Assembly: GCA_014529385.2 (NCBI GenBank)
Contig: CM043962.1
Coordinates: 52,411,905 to 52,471,904, forward strand
DNA from: Adiantum capillus-veneris
Taxonomy: Eukaryota > Streptophyta > Polypodiopsida > Polypodiales > Pteridaceae
Reading direction: 5' to 3'
Length of the DNA stretch: 60,000 nt
This document shows positions 20,631-31,359 of the stretch, in pieces; position 1 is the stretch's first letter, and the number at the start of each line of letters is the position of its first letter. The notes below the pieces were generated by a model. That model was not told where the DNA came from, ran no database searches, and saw only the letters and a list, made by a program, of their open reading frames with translations. Made by a program: the position numbers and the translations under genes.

Positions 20631-22966
20631 GAATGTACAAATTCCTAACCCCGGTATCTTTAATTCTACATCACTACAATGGTTGCATATTTACAACGTG
20701 AAATCCAAGTATCGAATAATGCGTGAAGCTCAAATTCCGTGGTCACGAGTGAATGATTTCGTAGTCGGCGAGGCAAAGTCAGAGGATTTTCCAACGTCTT
20801 TCAAGATTACCACGCACCATAGGTATACACCGGAACAACTTAAACGCATCACTATCGACACATGGATTGAGCGAAAAGTGTAAGTGTATTTCCAACTTCA
20901 ATCAACCTCTAATCACATTGTTATGATGGGTTATTGCAATTCAATTAGGAAATCTTGTGTTCCTCATGATAGGTTTTGGTGTGCATTCGGTCCAAAGTCA
21001 TCATCGTCAACACCTCATACACGAAAATGTGTGATAGATGGAGATGGTAAGGAAGCATCCTCTCAGGGCGCATCAAATAGCAAAAAGAAGAGGCGCCCAC
21101 CACTTAATAAAGGCACGCTTTTGCGAGGTTGTCAATGTCACTTCCAAGTTAAGCGATTGGCAAACGAGCCAGATCTGGGTGTCATTTCCTACATTCATCC
21201 CTATCACACGAATGTTGATGATGAGGTATGCCATGGTTCTTCTCATGATGGTGATTCCTCAAAGTTCTCTCCTTGGGATATCTATACATAAGAAAGTTTG
21301 GGTTGCAAACATGTTGTTTTGTGGATTCTCACCTCAACAAGTTATGGAAAAGCACATTCAAGCACTGCACACACAAACAACTAGGGATCCTACGTACTCC
21401 ATGGTTAGGGATGATTTTTTGAGCATAAAAGATGTCCTTAATATCGGCCAAAATCTCTCCATTGATGAATATCAATGGCATGACAATGATGCTGAGAGTG
21501 TGAGGAGATGGTGCATGGAGAAGAAGGGGAATATTTTTGTATACCAACATCAGGGTGAAAAGAACTACTTGGACTTTGTGTTGGGAATACAAACTTCATG
21601 GCAAAGAGAGATGTGTTTCAAACACGGCTATGCAAATCTCCTTGCAATGGATGCAACCTTCGCACCAATAAATACAAGGTAGCAGAGCAAGAGCAAGAGA
21701 TAGCTGCTCTAAGGTATAGATCTTTATGGTTTATGTCATGAATGACTACGTTGATGCATGAACTTACAAAAGCTAGTGGGTGTTTTGTTAAGCAGAGTTG
21801 TATTCCATCAACCTATTCTACTTTGTTTGTGGCATGTCAAACAATGTTGGCTAAAACATCTTATTAGAAAGGTCAAGGATTGGAGAAAAAGAGCAGAGAT
21901 GTTTCGGGCTTTGGGGGCAATTATGAATATGCAAGGTACATGTCCATCACGGAGGACGTCATCAAGGAGGAAGCAAAGATGATGCTCGAGTCCTTCTACA
22001 ACCAATATAGCCAAGAGAATGAATTCATCATGTACCTTAAGACATATTGGGAGTCCAAGATAGGTGAGACAATGCCATCACACATATCTCATGAATCCCT
22101 ATGCTTATTCCGTTGACTCTTAAACTTTTTTTTTCCCCTCCTTGGACAGAAATGTGGGTGCGGGCAACACGCAATTTTCTTCACGCAACAATTCCGTAGA
22201 GATTGATGTTGAGAACTTCTACCAACCGGCACTTCAGATACCAGATGGGCATGTCACCTTCGTGGATACCTCCAAAGGGGTGGCTTTGGTGGAAAGTATT
22301 TCGTCCCCTGGCCAAGGGTACACGGTATTCAACGCCGATTGTGAATGGGCGTGTTGCACTTGTAAGTGGGCTGAACAAGGTAACAGATGCAAGCATCAAA
22401 TTAAGGTCATGCTAATAAGAGGAGACACTCAAGCCTCACTTGTGAAGCAATGCATGGACATGTACAAATAATGGGAATTGGGCAGGCAACCAAGAGGGAG
22501 AATGGAGGCCTTCTCTAGTGGGGAGTCCCCTCCTAGTAGCATGTGCACACCGATGGAAAAAGGGGAGCATGAACACGTTGATTCTTCGACAACCGAGGTG
22601 AGCATTCAACCACTTCGGCAAATATTTGAGGAAATGTTAGTGACTGTGGGAGGAGACAAAGCACTCATTAAGGAAGCGAGCGATAGACTAAGGCGCACAT
22701 TGGCCCATGTGAATTTGGTGAAGGCACAACATGACATGGAAGCATTTTTCACTATGGAGGATGGTTTTGGCAATACCTTAAAGAGGGCAAAGTTGTTTAT
22801 TGAGAAAAGATCTTCTAAAAGACAGCAAGGGAGATGTGTGCATCCCTTTTTGAGGCCGGAAAAACAACGCAAAATATCCATGCAAGCTAAATTGGATAAG
22901 AAACCAAAATGGCAACACAAAATATTTTGTAACTCTTTATTGTACCATTATTGCAGTAATGCTTAA
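20631..22966 (+). pseudogene. MULE transposase, left arm, with catalytic-core deletions but intact SWIM finger
   Basis: The N-terminal region starts at about 20631 (MNVQIPNPGIF). A likely intron follows (GTAAGTG at about 20880 to TTAG at 20948), then a Cys/His region (RKSCVPHDRFWC ... LLRGCQCHFQV). The core carries LLAMDATFAPINTR with the first catalytic Asp. Compared with the right arm, about 265 bp including an intron and the second Asp (FMVDDAEHE) are deleted, and a second deletion of about 190 bp removes the AYHGQLK region. The SWIM zinc finger (C-x-C...C-x-H, about 22355-22396, CCTCKWAEQGNRCKH) is intact. A coiled, basic tail follows after an in-frame TAA at 22469. The protein cannot be catalytically active. 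Confidence 0.87.
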
Positions 22967-23067
22967 GTTGTGATGTTTGAGAGTTTCATTGTGCCCTTCT
23001 TGCAGTAATGCTTAAGTTGTACCATTGTTGAGTAATGTTGAAGCTGTGACTTTTGCTTATGAAAGCT

Positions 23068-23076
23068 ATGTATATG

Positions 23077-23147
<71 letters not shown>

Positions 23148-23198
23148 GAGTAATGCGTAAGTTGAGACTTTTGTTCATGAAAGCTATGTATGTGTGAT

Positions 23199-23272
<74 letters not shown>
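23068..23272. repeat. Two (GA)n tracts in an approximately 85-bp repeated unit, left arm
   Basis: Pure GA blocks at about 23080-23143 and 23202-23272 are each joined to a repeated phrase (ACTTGAGTAATGCGTAAGTTG, TTCATGAAAGCTATGTATGTG). The right arm has four such units. Confidence 0.9.
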
Positions 23273-23275
<3 letters not shown>

Positions 23276-23394
23276 AACAATACTCCAAACAACACCATTA
23301 ATTAACAAAGGAAACAATTGTCTTTTGCCCATGGCAATGGAAGGAATCCCACATAGATTTAATACAAAGAAACATTAAATGGCACATGTATTCA

Positions 23395-24118
23395 ATCTTG
23401 TAGATCGTCGGGGAGCCCCACCATCATTCTTTGGCACCTTTCTACGGTGCCTCTTGCCCACCATCATTCTTTGGAACTTTTCTACGGTGCCTCTTGCTAG
23501 GTCCAGCTGCGACATGGTGGCGAATGACATCCTTACCGCCTTCGACATCGATGGAGTTGTCCACCCTTTCAGCTACAAGCTGATTGTTTCCTTCCAAAGG
23601 TAGGTTCGTGGCAGCGGCCTCGTGAAGCACATCTTCAACAATAGGTAGCCCACCTTCAGGTCTTTGTGCGTGAGGAGGGGTGACCAAGTCAACTAAAACC
23701 ACCGAACATAATTGTCAAAGAAATGTGTAATGCACATCATACATGCGAGAAGAAGCTTGAATAAGATTCCAACTGTTACCTTCATCGATGGGTTGTTCTT
23801 CTCTCTTCCCTTTCTTGCACTCCATGTAACCGGCGATGAAGACATGGGCTAGCTTGGAGTTATGTGGAATGGATAGGTTGAAAGAACGTAATGCACGCTT
23901 TGCTGAGTCTATGCCCATACTATCCCTGCTTGTAGTATGTTTGTTAGCAAGGCGTTGGTCGGGTATTTCCACAACGAGACCATGCTCTCTAGAGAGGTGG
24001 CGTACCATACGCTTCTTGTCTACTATGCCTACAATGCCTGGTCGTAGGTCCTGACATGTCGCGAGTTTGCAATAGAATATCTTCCGATTCAAGGTGAAAT
24101 AAACAAGCTCCTTGTACT
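23395..24118 (-). pseudogene. Second MULE ORF, convergent with the transposase, zinc-finger-like (left arm)
   Basis: Two adjacent minus-strand frames (23715-24092 and 23442-23702) are shared with the right arm. The first includes FYCKLATCQDLRP and RMVRHLSREHGL. These give C-x4-C followed by H-x4-H, which could form a C2H2-type finger. It also includes a basic patch (GYMECKKGKREEQPIDEG). The second frame is acidic, with a Lys/Arg-rich end (HRRKVPKNDGG). A likely 3' splice site (GGTGTAG) precedes the first frame at about 24118, so upstream exons may be missing. The arrangement copies maize MuDR, where mudrB converges on mudrA, but I see no sequence evidence for MURB homology. I do not recognise the family. 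Confidence 0.55.
23417..23500. repeat. About 43-bp tandem duplication at the end of the left-arm second ORF
   Basis: The phrase CACCATCATTCTTTGGMAC...TTTCTACGGTGCCTCTTGC occurs twice in direct succession. The right arm lacks this duplication and has a different one. Confidence 0.8.
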
Positions 24119-24164
24119 ACACCAATTAAAAATCCGATGAATAAACCTTACACGTGCATAAACC

Positions 24165-24558
24165 TTGGCTCATGAATAGACACACAAGGCTACCTACGCC
24201 TACACATGCTAGAACCTACATGGGCATAGAGGTAAACATGCATAATCATGGGTACAATACGAACATGGATGTGCATAGGCGTAAACATGTGTAAGCATAT
24301 ACATGCATAATCATGTGAGCATGCATAAACGTACACGTGCATAAACGTGCATAATCATGTGAACATGCATAAACCTTGGCTCATGAATAGACACATAAGG
24401 CTAGCTATGCCTACACATGCTTGAACCTACATGGGAATAGACTTATACATGCATAAACTTGAACGTGCATAATCATGTGTACAGTACGAACAAGCATTGT
24501 GCATAGGCGTAAACATGTGTAGGCATACACATGCAGAAACAGACATGCATAATCATGT
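24165..24558. repeat. CATGCATAATCATGTG-type minisatellite at the inner end of the left arm
   Basis: Variants of ACATGCATAATCATGTG, GCATAGGCGTAAACATGTGT and CATGAATAGACACAYAAGGCTA recur in higher-order units. The sequence is rich in ATGCAT and ACATGT palindromes. It is shared in reverse complement with 32716-33200. Confidence 0.8.
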
Positions 24559-24565
24559 GAGGATG

Positions 24566-26002
24566 TGTCACAAGGAGGTGTATTTTTCCTGTTGCCTTCC
24601 GTAAATAAGGATTATATATATTTATTTTATTTTTACTTGTTTGTCCCGGAACCCTTGAAAAGATGCAAGTGGACATTGCATGGCCAGTGTGAAACGGCTG
24701 TAGCCATATGGGTTTCTCACATCGGGGATCTAGGTCGGTCAGACAGGGACTGCCCGGGCTAGTTAGCACTGAATTCTGATGAGTATGGAAGCTCGTGTGC
24801 GCCAAACTGGAATTTGGCCCACTCGTCAAGTCACTGCAACTTTATAAGTTGAAAGAGGCCAGTAAATTAACCCACATTGTAGATGTTGGTCAAATGGTAG
24901 TTTTCAATGATGGTCAGGAGACCGATAGGGACGCCATGGAAGCATCTCCTAAAATTTAGGGAACTGCTATTTTTGACTGGAAAATGTGTTCGTGTCATTA
25001 GCTCTGGAATGACAAGGGGAACATTTTATTACTCTGCTGCCAAGTCAACTGACGCACCAGTTGAGATATTTTTAGCAGGGAAAGCCCAAACTCGGAAACT
25101 GGGCGACGTGTCAGCCTGTGAGCGATTCTGCCACTCTGGGAGGCAAAAACGAGCTGCATATCAACAAAGGGGGCGCCATTTTCAGCCTCAGGTGGATTGT
25201 AGCAGGTACAGAAGTTATGGAATGCTTACCTTGCCCTCTATGCACAGTATGGTGACGGGAGTGATGCCCCGCACGCTACATACTGCTCTCTTTCTCCCCT
25301 ACGTACAGTATGTTATGCCCCACTAGTGCGCTTCTCATTTGACCTATGTACAGATGTGGGGAAATATGCTTTCGTGCCGAGGCAAGAGCCTCTTTGCACA
25401 GGAACCGGTGTAGCTAGCTACTGCACCAAAGCAGGTACACGAGAGGGTGATAACCTCTCGATTGGGCAGTAAATTCAGCATTGTTTGCTTGCTGTTTTTA
25501 CTCTATTTTGGGGCTGTTTTGAGCCCAAAATGTTTCCAGAATCAAGGGGCACTTAGCCCAAGGTGCAGGGAACAGTGCAGGGACAGTCGTGTGCCCAAAT
25601 CAGGTCAAAAACAGGGCTGAACCAGAAATTACAGCGACCTGTAATTTACTGTTTTGTGCTCCCGACTGAGGGAATATGTCCGTGGAACTGAGGGCCTACC
25701 TTAGAAATTGATTCGGATTGATTTCGGTACCGTTATGTTGCCGAAATTTTGCCGAATCTGGAGCGTACTAGCTGGATGCAGGTGTTGTCTTTCAGGGGCT
25801 CTTTTTGTAATTCTCTCTCTCTAAATTAAAGAAATACGGAAAGGGGCGCCAGTCTTTGGAGCCTACAGGGTGTCGGTCTCGTGTGCGCAGTGACATTCTA
25901 GTCGCTGGACGCAACTGTGTTCTCTTCCCTTCTTAGTGCTCTGTGTAAAGTTAATAGGTAATTGAAATAGTACCGCCCTATACGTTGTATAGGCCGGTTA
26001 TA
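24566..26002 (+). repeat. 5' LTR of gypsy element 2
   Basis: It begins TGTCACAAGGAGGTG and ends GGCCGGTTATA. It aligns with 31360-32715 except for about 24925-25105, which is unrelated to the corresponding part of the 3' LTR. No terminal CA is visible at the end, so the border may have mutated. Confidence 0.9.
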
Positions 26003-26020
26003 TGGTTCCATCGACGGGAT
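26003..26020 (+). other. Candidate primer binding site of gypsy element 2
   Basis: Starting with TGG directly after the LTR, the sequence TGGTTCCATCGACGGGAT is in the right place for a tRNA primer site, but I cannot assign the tRNA; it is not the initiator-Met type used by element 1. Confidence 0.45.
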
Positions 26021-26087
26021 AGTCACTTTTTCTTCAAAAAGTGCAGCGTGGATTGTTGTGGGTGAAAGCAACACAGAGCTTGTCGAT

Positions 26088-27040
26088 ATGGCAGAGAAGA
26101 GAGACCAAGTACATGAAGAGGGATCTTCCTCACATGGCACAGAGAAGATTCCTTCAACTCTTGAAGAAGAGGACAGGTTTTTTAGAACTCAACTGCGTTG
26201 TTGCATGGACATGTTTCAGCAGTTGGCTAACAACCCAAGGATGCATGAATTCTTGCAGGCTCCGACACAGGGTTTTCAGCCTCCTACATAGGGCATGACT
26301 GAGCCGTTGCAGGAAAAGGAGATTTCCAATGCGCAAAGGACTAATGATGCTCGAGGGAAAGCCCATGTGGTTGAGCAACTAGCGGTGTCCAATGATCCAA
26401 AGCAACTTGCTTTAGCTGGACAGGAACCGTTTGTGAATGGTTCAGGGAGCAATGAATAGGCTATGCGTCAGACCCTCCCATTACCTAATACTTATCCTGG
26501 TTATTTTGGAGGTGGTTCAGTGTTTCAAGCTATGGCTGGACCTTCCACAGGTTATATGCCAGGGAATGTGTTCGGGACAATGCAAACAGGCATGGGTAAC
26601 CCTATGTACGCGAACATGGGTGTCCAACCAGGTTTTCAGGGTGCCTATGGCCAGTTTCGAGTGCCTGGAACACAATTTGGTATGGCTGGTTTTTCGCAGC
26701 CATACGTACAAAATGCAGATATGACAGGGAAAACAGTTGATGCGCGTGCTGGAATGAACACTCATGGAGCACCACTGTTACATGCACCTGTTTATGATAA
26801 TGTGGCTCCTTTGAGTCAGCCTAAGGATTACAAGGAAGGTGGGTAGGGAGTGAAGTTTGAAACTTTCAGAGGAACTGAGGACCAATTAAAGGCTTTGACC
26901 TTCATATAGCAGTTCGATGCAGCTTATGCTGGAGGCAACTTCATGGAATCTTCAAAGATACGCAAGGCTGCCATTTTCTTGAAAGGGAATGCGCTTCAAT
27001 GGTGGACCGCATTGTTGAACCAAGGTCAAACCAAGGTCAA
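26088..27040 (+). pseudogene. Gag N-terminal region, gypsy element 2, with four in-frame TAG stops
   Basis: One continuous frame from ATG at 26088 encodes an acidic start (MAEKRDQVHEEG), a Gly/Met/Gln-rich low-complexity part and the capsid (FETFRGTEDQLKALTFI, QFDAAYAGGNF, FLKGNALQWWTALLNQG). It is interrupted only by TAG codons at 26289, 26457, 26844 and 26907. The last replaces the Gln of the FIQQFD motif seen in element 1. An 11-bp tandem repeat (ACCAAGGTCAA) near 27017-27040 then shifts the frame. Confidence 0.85.
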
Positions 27041-28195
27041 GCCCCAACAACGTGGGCCCAATTCAAACAACTTTTTGCGCCTGCATGGTTGACAAACACT
27101 TTTGAAGTGGATGTGATGACGGAATGGCACGAGTGGAATGCTAAACAGTGTGCGAATCTGGAAGAGTACAATAAACGGTTTTGGGCCGCATTGTTGCCAG
27201 TCACCACTTACAGGTTTGTGCCTTTGTCAGAACAAATTGAGAAGTACTATTGCGGATTGCCCAAGAAAATCAGGGACTACTGCACAAAGACTACTGTCAT
27301 GAATATGTTTCAATTGATAGAGAATGCAAGAGTGGCCTACAATCTGTCGAAGGGAGATTCCGATGGATTTAATAGCCACAAGAAAGGGGCCCAGGGCAAA
27401 CAGTTTTCAGCCAAGGGCAATGTTGCAGCAAAGCCTTCTGAGTCTCCTGCAAAGAAGCCCTCCACTGAAGAAGCTGATACGTCCAAGAAGCAGTCTAAAT
27501 CTTCTTCAGAACGAGGACAAGGACAAAAAAGGCATTTTTTTGGCAAAACTTTTCAAGAAAGGAAAGCTCTTAGGGAGGCCAAGAAATGCTACATTTGTGA
27601 ACAGGAAGGACACTTTGCAAATGAGTGCCCACAGAAGAAGTCACACGATAAGGATGACAAGTCAGACCATAAAGGGAAGAAGCCAAAGCCGAGTGCAGGA
27701 CTTGTTCCAGATTTGGTTGGAGATCAGCCAAACACAGATGCCACGGAGCTGTGCAGAGCTTGGGGCAAAGTTAGAGACCAGACAGTGCTGGTTTTCTTTG
27801 ATCCAGGAGCCCGTGTAAATTTCATATCACCAGAATTGGCATCAAAGTTGGGCATTCGTGCAGAGGAGATGGGTATGACAGGCGAAGCAGGTTTGGCATG
27901 CCCAGGACATTCAGAGCCTGTTACTCCCATTCTGGGAAAGCTTCGTCTGCACATTCAGAGCTATGTGGATGCGGAAGAATTTCATATTATGCTGCTTGAG
28001 GGCTGTGATGTGTTATTGGGTATCCCATGGTGTTACAGGTTGCATGCTATGGTGGATACTTACAACAAAAAGATTACCCTTGTACATAGAGGAAAGACTC
28101 ATGTCCTTGATGTAAAGCTTAAAGGCGAGTCTGTTCCAGTTGTTTGTGCTTCTGCTATTTCATATGTAATAAAGAATATCTTTTTGCGTACTTGA
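27041..28195 (+). pseudogene. Gag C-terminal region, zinc knuckle and protease, gypsy element 2
   Basis: The frame continues the capsid (TWAQFKQLFAPAWLTNTF), then a Lys/Ser-rich stretch and CYICEQEGHFANEC, a perfect CCHC knuckle at about 27588-27629. After TELCRAWGKVRDQ comes the protease active-site block FFDPGARVNFISPELASK. Here D-P-G-A stands where D-S/T-G-A is usual (27800-27811). EGCDVLLGIPWC follows. A 1-base-type frameshift at about 28160 moves the reading frame before the linker to RT. Confidence 0.88.
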
Positions 28196-28199
28196 TCTT

Positions 28200-28735
28200 T
28201 GCAAAAGAAGTACCTCAAGTTGTATCTAATTTGTCTACCTTAGATAAAGACAGGTCAACTTATTTGAGTGGTTTCAGTGATTGTTTTTCGGACTCTTTGC
28301 CAGGGGAGTTACCTCCTGAGAGACCTGAGGATCATACTAAAGATCTTGTGCCAGGTTCTAGTCCACCGAATAGACCACCATACAGGGTTAGTGCAGCCCA
28401 GCAGAAAGAGATTATGGGTCAGGTCAACGAGCTTTTAGAGAAGGGGCTGATTCAGCCCAGTTCATCCCCTTTTTGTTCGCCTGTACTCTTAGTGCAGAAG
28501 AAGGATGGTTCATGGCACATGTGCATTGACTATCGCGCCTTGAATAGATGACATTCTTGATCGGCTTGAGGGAGCGTCATTGTTTACAAGAATAGACCTA
28601 AAGAGCGGGTATCATCAGATACGCATTAGGCCAGAAGATGTCCATAAGACTGCGTTCAGGACAACATTTGGTCTCTATGAGTTTCTTGTTATGCCATTTG
28701 GTCTCAGAAATGCTCCTGCACGTTTAATAGAATGA
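28200..28735 (+). pseudogene. RT fingers and palm start, gypsy element 2, with internal deletion
   Basis: The frame shows [31 protein letters not shown], and [10 protein letters not shown]. Immediately after, the ITIKNRFPIPR-type block known from element 1 is missing (about 30 bases) and the frame changes. [23 protein letters not shown] (catalytic Asp) and [18 protein letters not shown] are then readable. A single-base loss at about 28722 leads into the next frame. Confidence 0.88.
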
Positions 28736-30537
28736 TGGACATAATTTTTAGACCACATAGAAACTTCGTGGGTACCTTCTTTGATGACATGATTGTCTAC
28801 TCGAAGTCTGAAGAGGAGCATAGGGATCACTTGACTGCAGTTTTCAATGAGTTACATAAGAACAGGCTACTCATTAATGCGAAGAAGAGTGAATTTTTCT
28901 TGGAAGAGATTCACTTCCTTGGGCACATTGTTTCAAAAGATGGGGTACGCATGGAGCTCGCTAAAGTGGAAGCAATTAGGTCATGGCCATACTTGAAGTC
29001 CGTACATGACATTCGAAGCTTTCTAGGCTTATGTTCCTATTACAGGAGGTTTATCCGAAATTTTCCTGAGATTGCTTCTCCACTCCATGCACTGCAAGGA
29101 AAAGGAGTTACTTTCAAGTGGACAGCCAAGGAAATTTTAGCGTTCAAACACTTGAAAGAGAAGCTGACTTCAGATCCGGTAATTATTTTGCCAGATCTTT
29201 CTAAACCTTTTGTGGTTCAATGTGATGCGTGTGGCCATAGTCTTGGTGCAGTTCTAATGCAGAATGGCCGAGTAGTTGGATATGAGAGCAGAATTCTTTT
29301 GAAGACTGAAAGGAACTTGCAAGTCTATGAGAAAGAATTGCTGGTAGTAATTCATGCTCTCACTAGTTGGAAACACTATTTGCTAGGGGCTGATTTTGTT
29401 GTCCAAACGGATCATCAAACCTTGCGATATTTTCTTACACAGACGAAGTTGTCTGAGAAACACATGCGATGGGCAAACATCTTGTCCATGTTCCATTTTC
29501 AGATTGTGCATGTGCAAGGGAAAAAGAACGTGGTGGCTGATGCGTTGTCACGAAAGCCCCAAATTTCAGCAGTGTCAATTCCGTACCATTGTGAACTAGA
29601 CGAAATGAAGACACAATATGCTGAAGATTCAAATTTTGCAAGGATCTATGACCAGCTTGTTGATGGGCAATATCATGAGCACTATATGCTTAAGAATGAC
29701 TTTCTCATGATGCATGGAAAGTTATGCGTTACTAAACAATTACGGGCAAAGATTTTGATGGAAAGTCATGCTCCACCTTATGCTGGGCATCGTGGAATTG
29801 ATGCGACAGTGAAAGGGGTTGAGGCATTCTTCTATTGGCCAGCTTTGCGTCAAGATGTTGACACATTTGTAAGATCATGCTTAGTATGCCAAAAAGTCAA
29901 ATTTGACAGACAAAAGCAACCGGGATTGTTGCAGCCATTGCCGATCCCTGATAGGCCATGGGAAAGTATAGCAATGGACTTTATCTTTGATCTTCGAAGG
30001 ACACAAACAGGAAATGATGGGATTTGGACTATCATTTGTAGGTTCAGTAAGCAGGCCCATTTCATTCCTGTTAGGAAGAAGATAAAGCTAGAACACATGG
30101 TCAAGATATTCATGAGCAATATCTTTAAATATCATGGGATGCCTCAGTCAATTCTCAGTGACAGGGATCCACGTATGAGGAGTCTTTTCTGGAAGGCATT
30201 GTTTGAGAACATGGGCACTACGCTCAAGTTCTCTTCTTCGTTTCATCGGCAAACTGATGGACAGTCAGAAGAGGCAAATTCTACTGTCTTGGACCTGCTC
30301 AAATGTTATGTCTCAGAGCACAAGGCAACTTGGGAACACCATCTCCCATTGGTTGAATATGCTTACAATAACACTGTGCATACATCAACAGGTAAGGCAC
30401 CATTTGAGGTAGTGGAAGGAGGAAAGAAAGTCCCGCCCATTTTGCAAACTAAGGACAAGATATTTGAGGCAGACAAGTATGTGCAAGATATGGATGAAAC
30501 ATACAAGAAGATAAAGATTGCTCTTGAGAAGATTTAG
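28732..30537 (+). pseudogene. RT thumb, RNase H and integrase of gypsy element 2
   Basis: This 601-codon frame is the longest in the window. In order: VGTFFDDMIVYSK (RT catalytic box), RSFLGLCSYYRRFI (thumb), QCDACGHSLGAVLMQ, YEKELLVVIHAL and TDHQTLRYF (RNase H catalytic residues), VVADALSRKP, the integrase HHCC module (GHRGIDATVKG ... CLVCQKVKFD), and the integrase core with AMDFIFDL, LSDRDPRM and TDGQSEEANS. Unlike element 1, the catalytic Glu position is acidic. It ends at a TAG (30535-30537) where related sequences have Gln. Confidence 0.92.
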
Positions 30538-30540
30538 GCT

Positions 30541-31050
30541 AAGCAAAAGAAAGCTGCTGATCGTCACCGTCGTGAACTTGTATTTTCACTTGGTGATTGG
30601 GTACTTTTGCGCTTTGAAAAGGCGAGGTTAAGGAAAAGGAAAGGCAAGGAACGCTTGTTTCCTAAGCTCAGTATGCGATATTATGGTCCTTTTCAGATTT
30701 CAGAAAAGATCAGCGATGTAGCTTACAGGTTGAAGCTACCAGAAGGTTGGAAAATACATAATGCTTTTCATGTCAGCCTTCTAAGGCCCTTTGTTGGTGA
30801 TGTGCCAGAGAATATGCTTGATGAGAAACAACCCGAAGTGGAAGAATTGGATGAAATCCTTGTTCCTGAACAGATATTGGCACATAAAGAAAGAAAGGTT
30901 AGAGGAAAGGTTGCAAGACGCTATTTGGTGAAGTTCAAGAACTATCCATCGTTAGATGCCAAATGGATGGAAGAGTCTGAATTGGTTGATTCACCTCAGC
31001 TATTGCAATTGTATCTTGAAGCCTTTCAGATGGAACCCACAGTGACTTGA
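30541..31050 (+). pseudogene. Integrase C-terminal region and chromodomain, gypsy element 2
   Basis: In the same frame beyond the TAG: KKAADRHRRELV-like block, LLRFEKARLRKRKGKER, MRYYGPFQISEKISDVAY and HNAFHVSLLRP. A chromodomain follows (EILVPEQILAHKERK, ARRYLVKFKNYPSLDAKWMEESEL) with the aromatic W-M-E position intact, ending at TGA (31048-31050). It is better preserved than its counterpart in element 1. Confidence 0.9.
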
Positions 31051-31346
31051 TGCAGCCTTTTTGGAGCAAGGCAAGAGCATAGTTCATGATGCTCAAAAGA
31101 GTAGTTAAGCAATTGTATCTACTCTTTCCATACAGAATTTAGCTAGAGAAGTTTGTGCTCAAGAGTACACTAGAAGACTTCTATGCTTGATATATGTGTC
31201 GTAGCCAGGTTGGTGGGATTGTTTAATCGTCCAACGCTACATTTCCGGAAGCATTTATATCTTGGATTCCCATCATAGAATATATGTGATATCAAGAGAT
31301 ATCCGCATGTATTATTGGCATGCAAGCGAGGTCGCTTGGAGTATTT
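31051..31346. other. 3' untranslated part of gypsy element 2
   Basis: This interval between the chromodomain stop and the polypurine tract shows no coding signal; it is the usual place of the 3' UTR. Confidence 0.6.
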
Positions 31347-31359
31347 CAAGGGTGGGGTG
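31347..31359 (+). other. Polypurine tract of gypsy element 2
   Basis: The sequence AAGGGTGGGGTG directly precedes the 3' LTR start TGTCACC. Confidence 0.8.

Larger units (their letters stand above)
20055..24558 (+). repeat. Left arm of the MULE inverted repeat
   Basis: By eye the arm is near-identical to the reverse complement of 32801-37930, apart from microsatellite length changes, two coding deletions (near 21676 and 22180) and a deletion of about 49 bp in the other arm's leader. The leader contains (CT)n at about 20295-20325 and (CA)n at about 20346-20370. Confidence 0.88.

Noticed and set aside
23080-23272. Ser-Leu, Arg-Glu or Tyr-Ile repeat proteins across microsatellites (also 19407-20054, 34168-34500, 37655-38066, 40687-40766, 56442-56513)
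   Set aside because: They are translations of (CT)n, (GA)n and (TA)n tracts and have no non-repetitive coding context.
24165-24558. CRISPR-like array
   Set aside because: Repeats are degenerate and contiguous, without uniform spacers or cas genes, in a plant nuclear context.
24770-24830. Hammerhead ribozyme in the LTR (CTGATGAG present)
   Set aside because: The conserved GAAA partner and a matching cleavage-site stem are not found at proper spacing; the same is true of the 3' LTR copy.
28200-31050. Endogenous plant pararetrovirus
   Set aside because: RT-RNase H is followed by integrase and a chromodomain and is framed by LTRs with a polypurine tract, which is Ty3/gypsy organisation.
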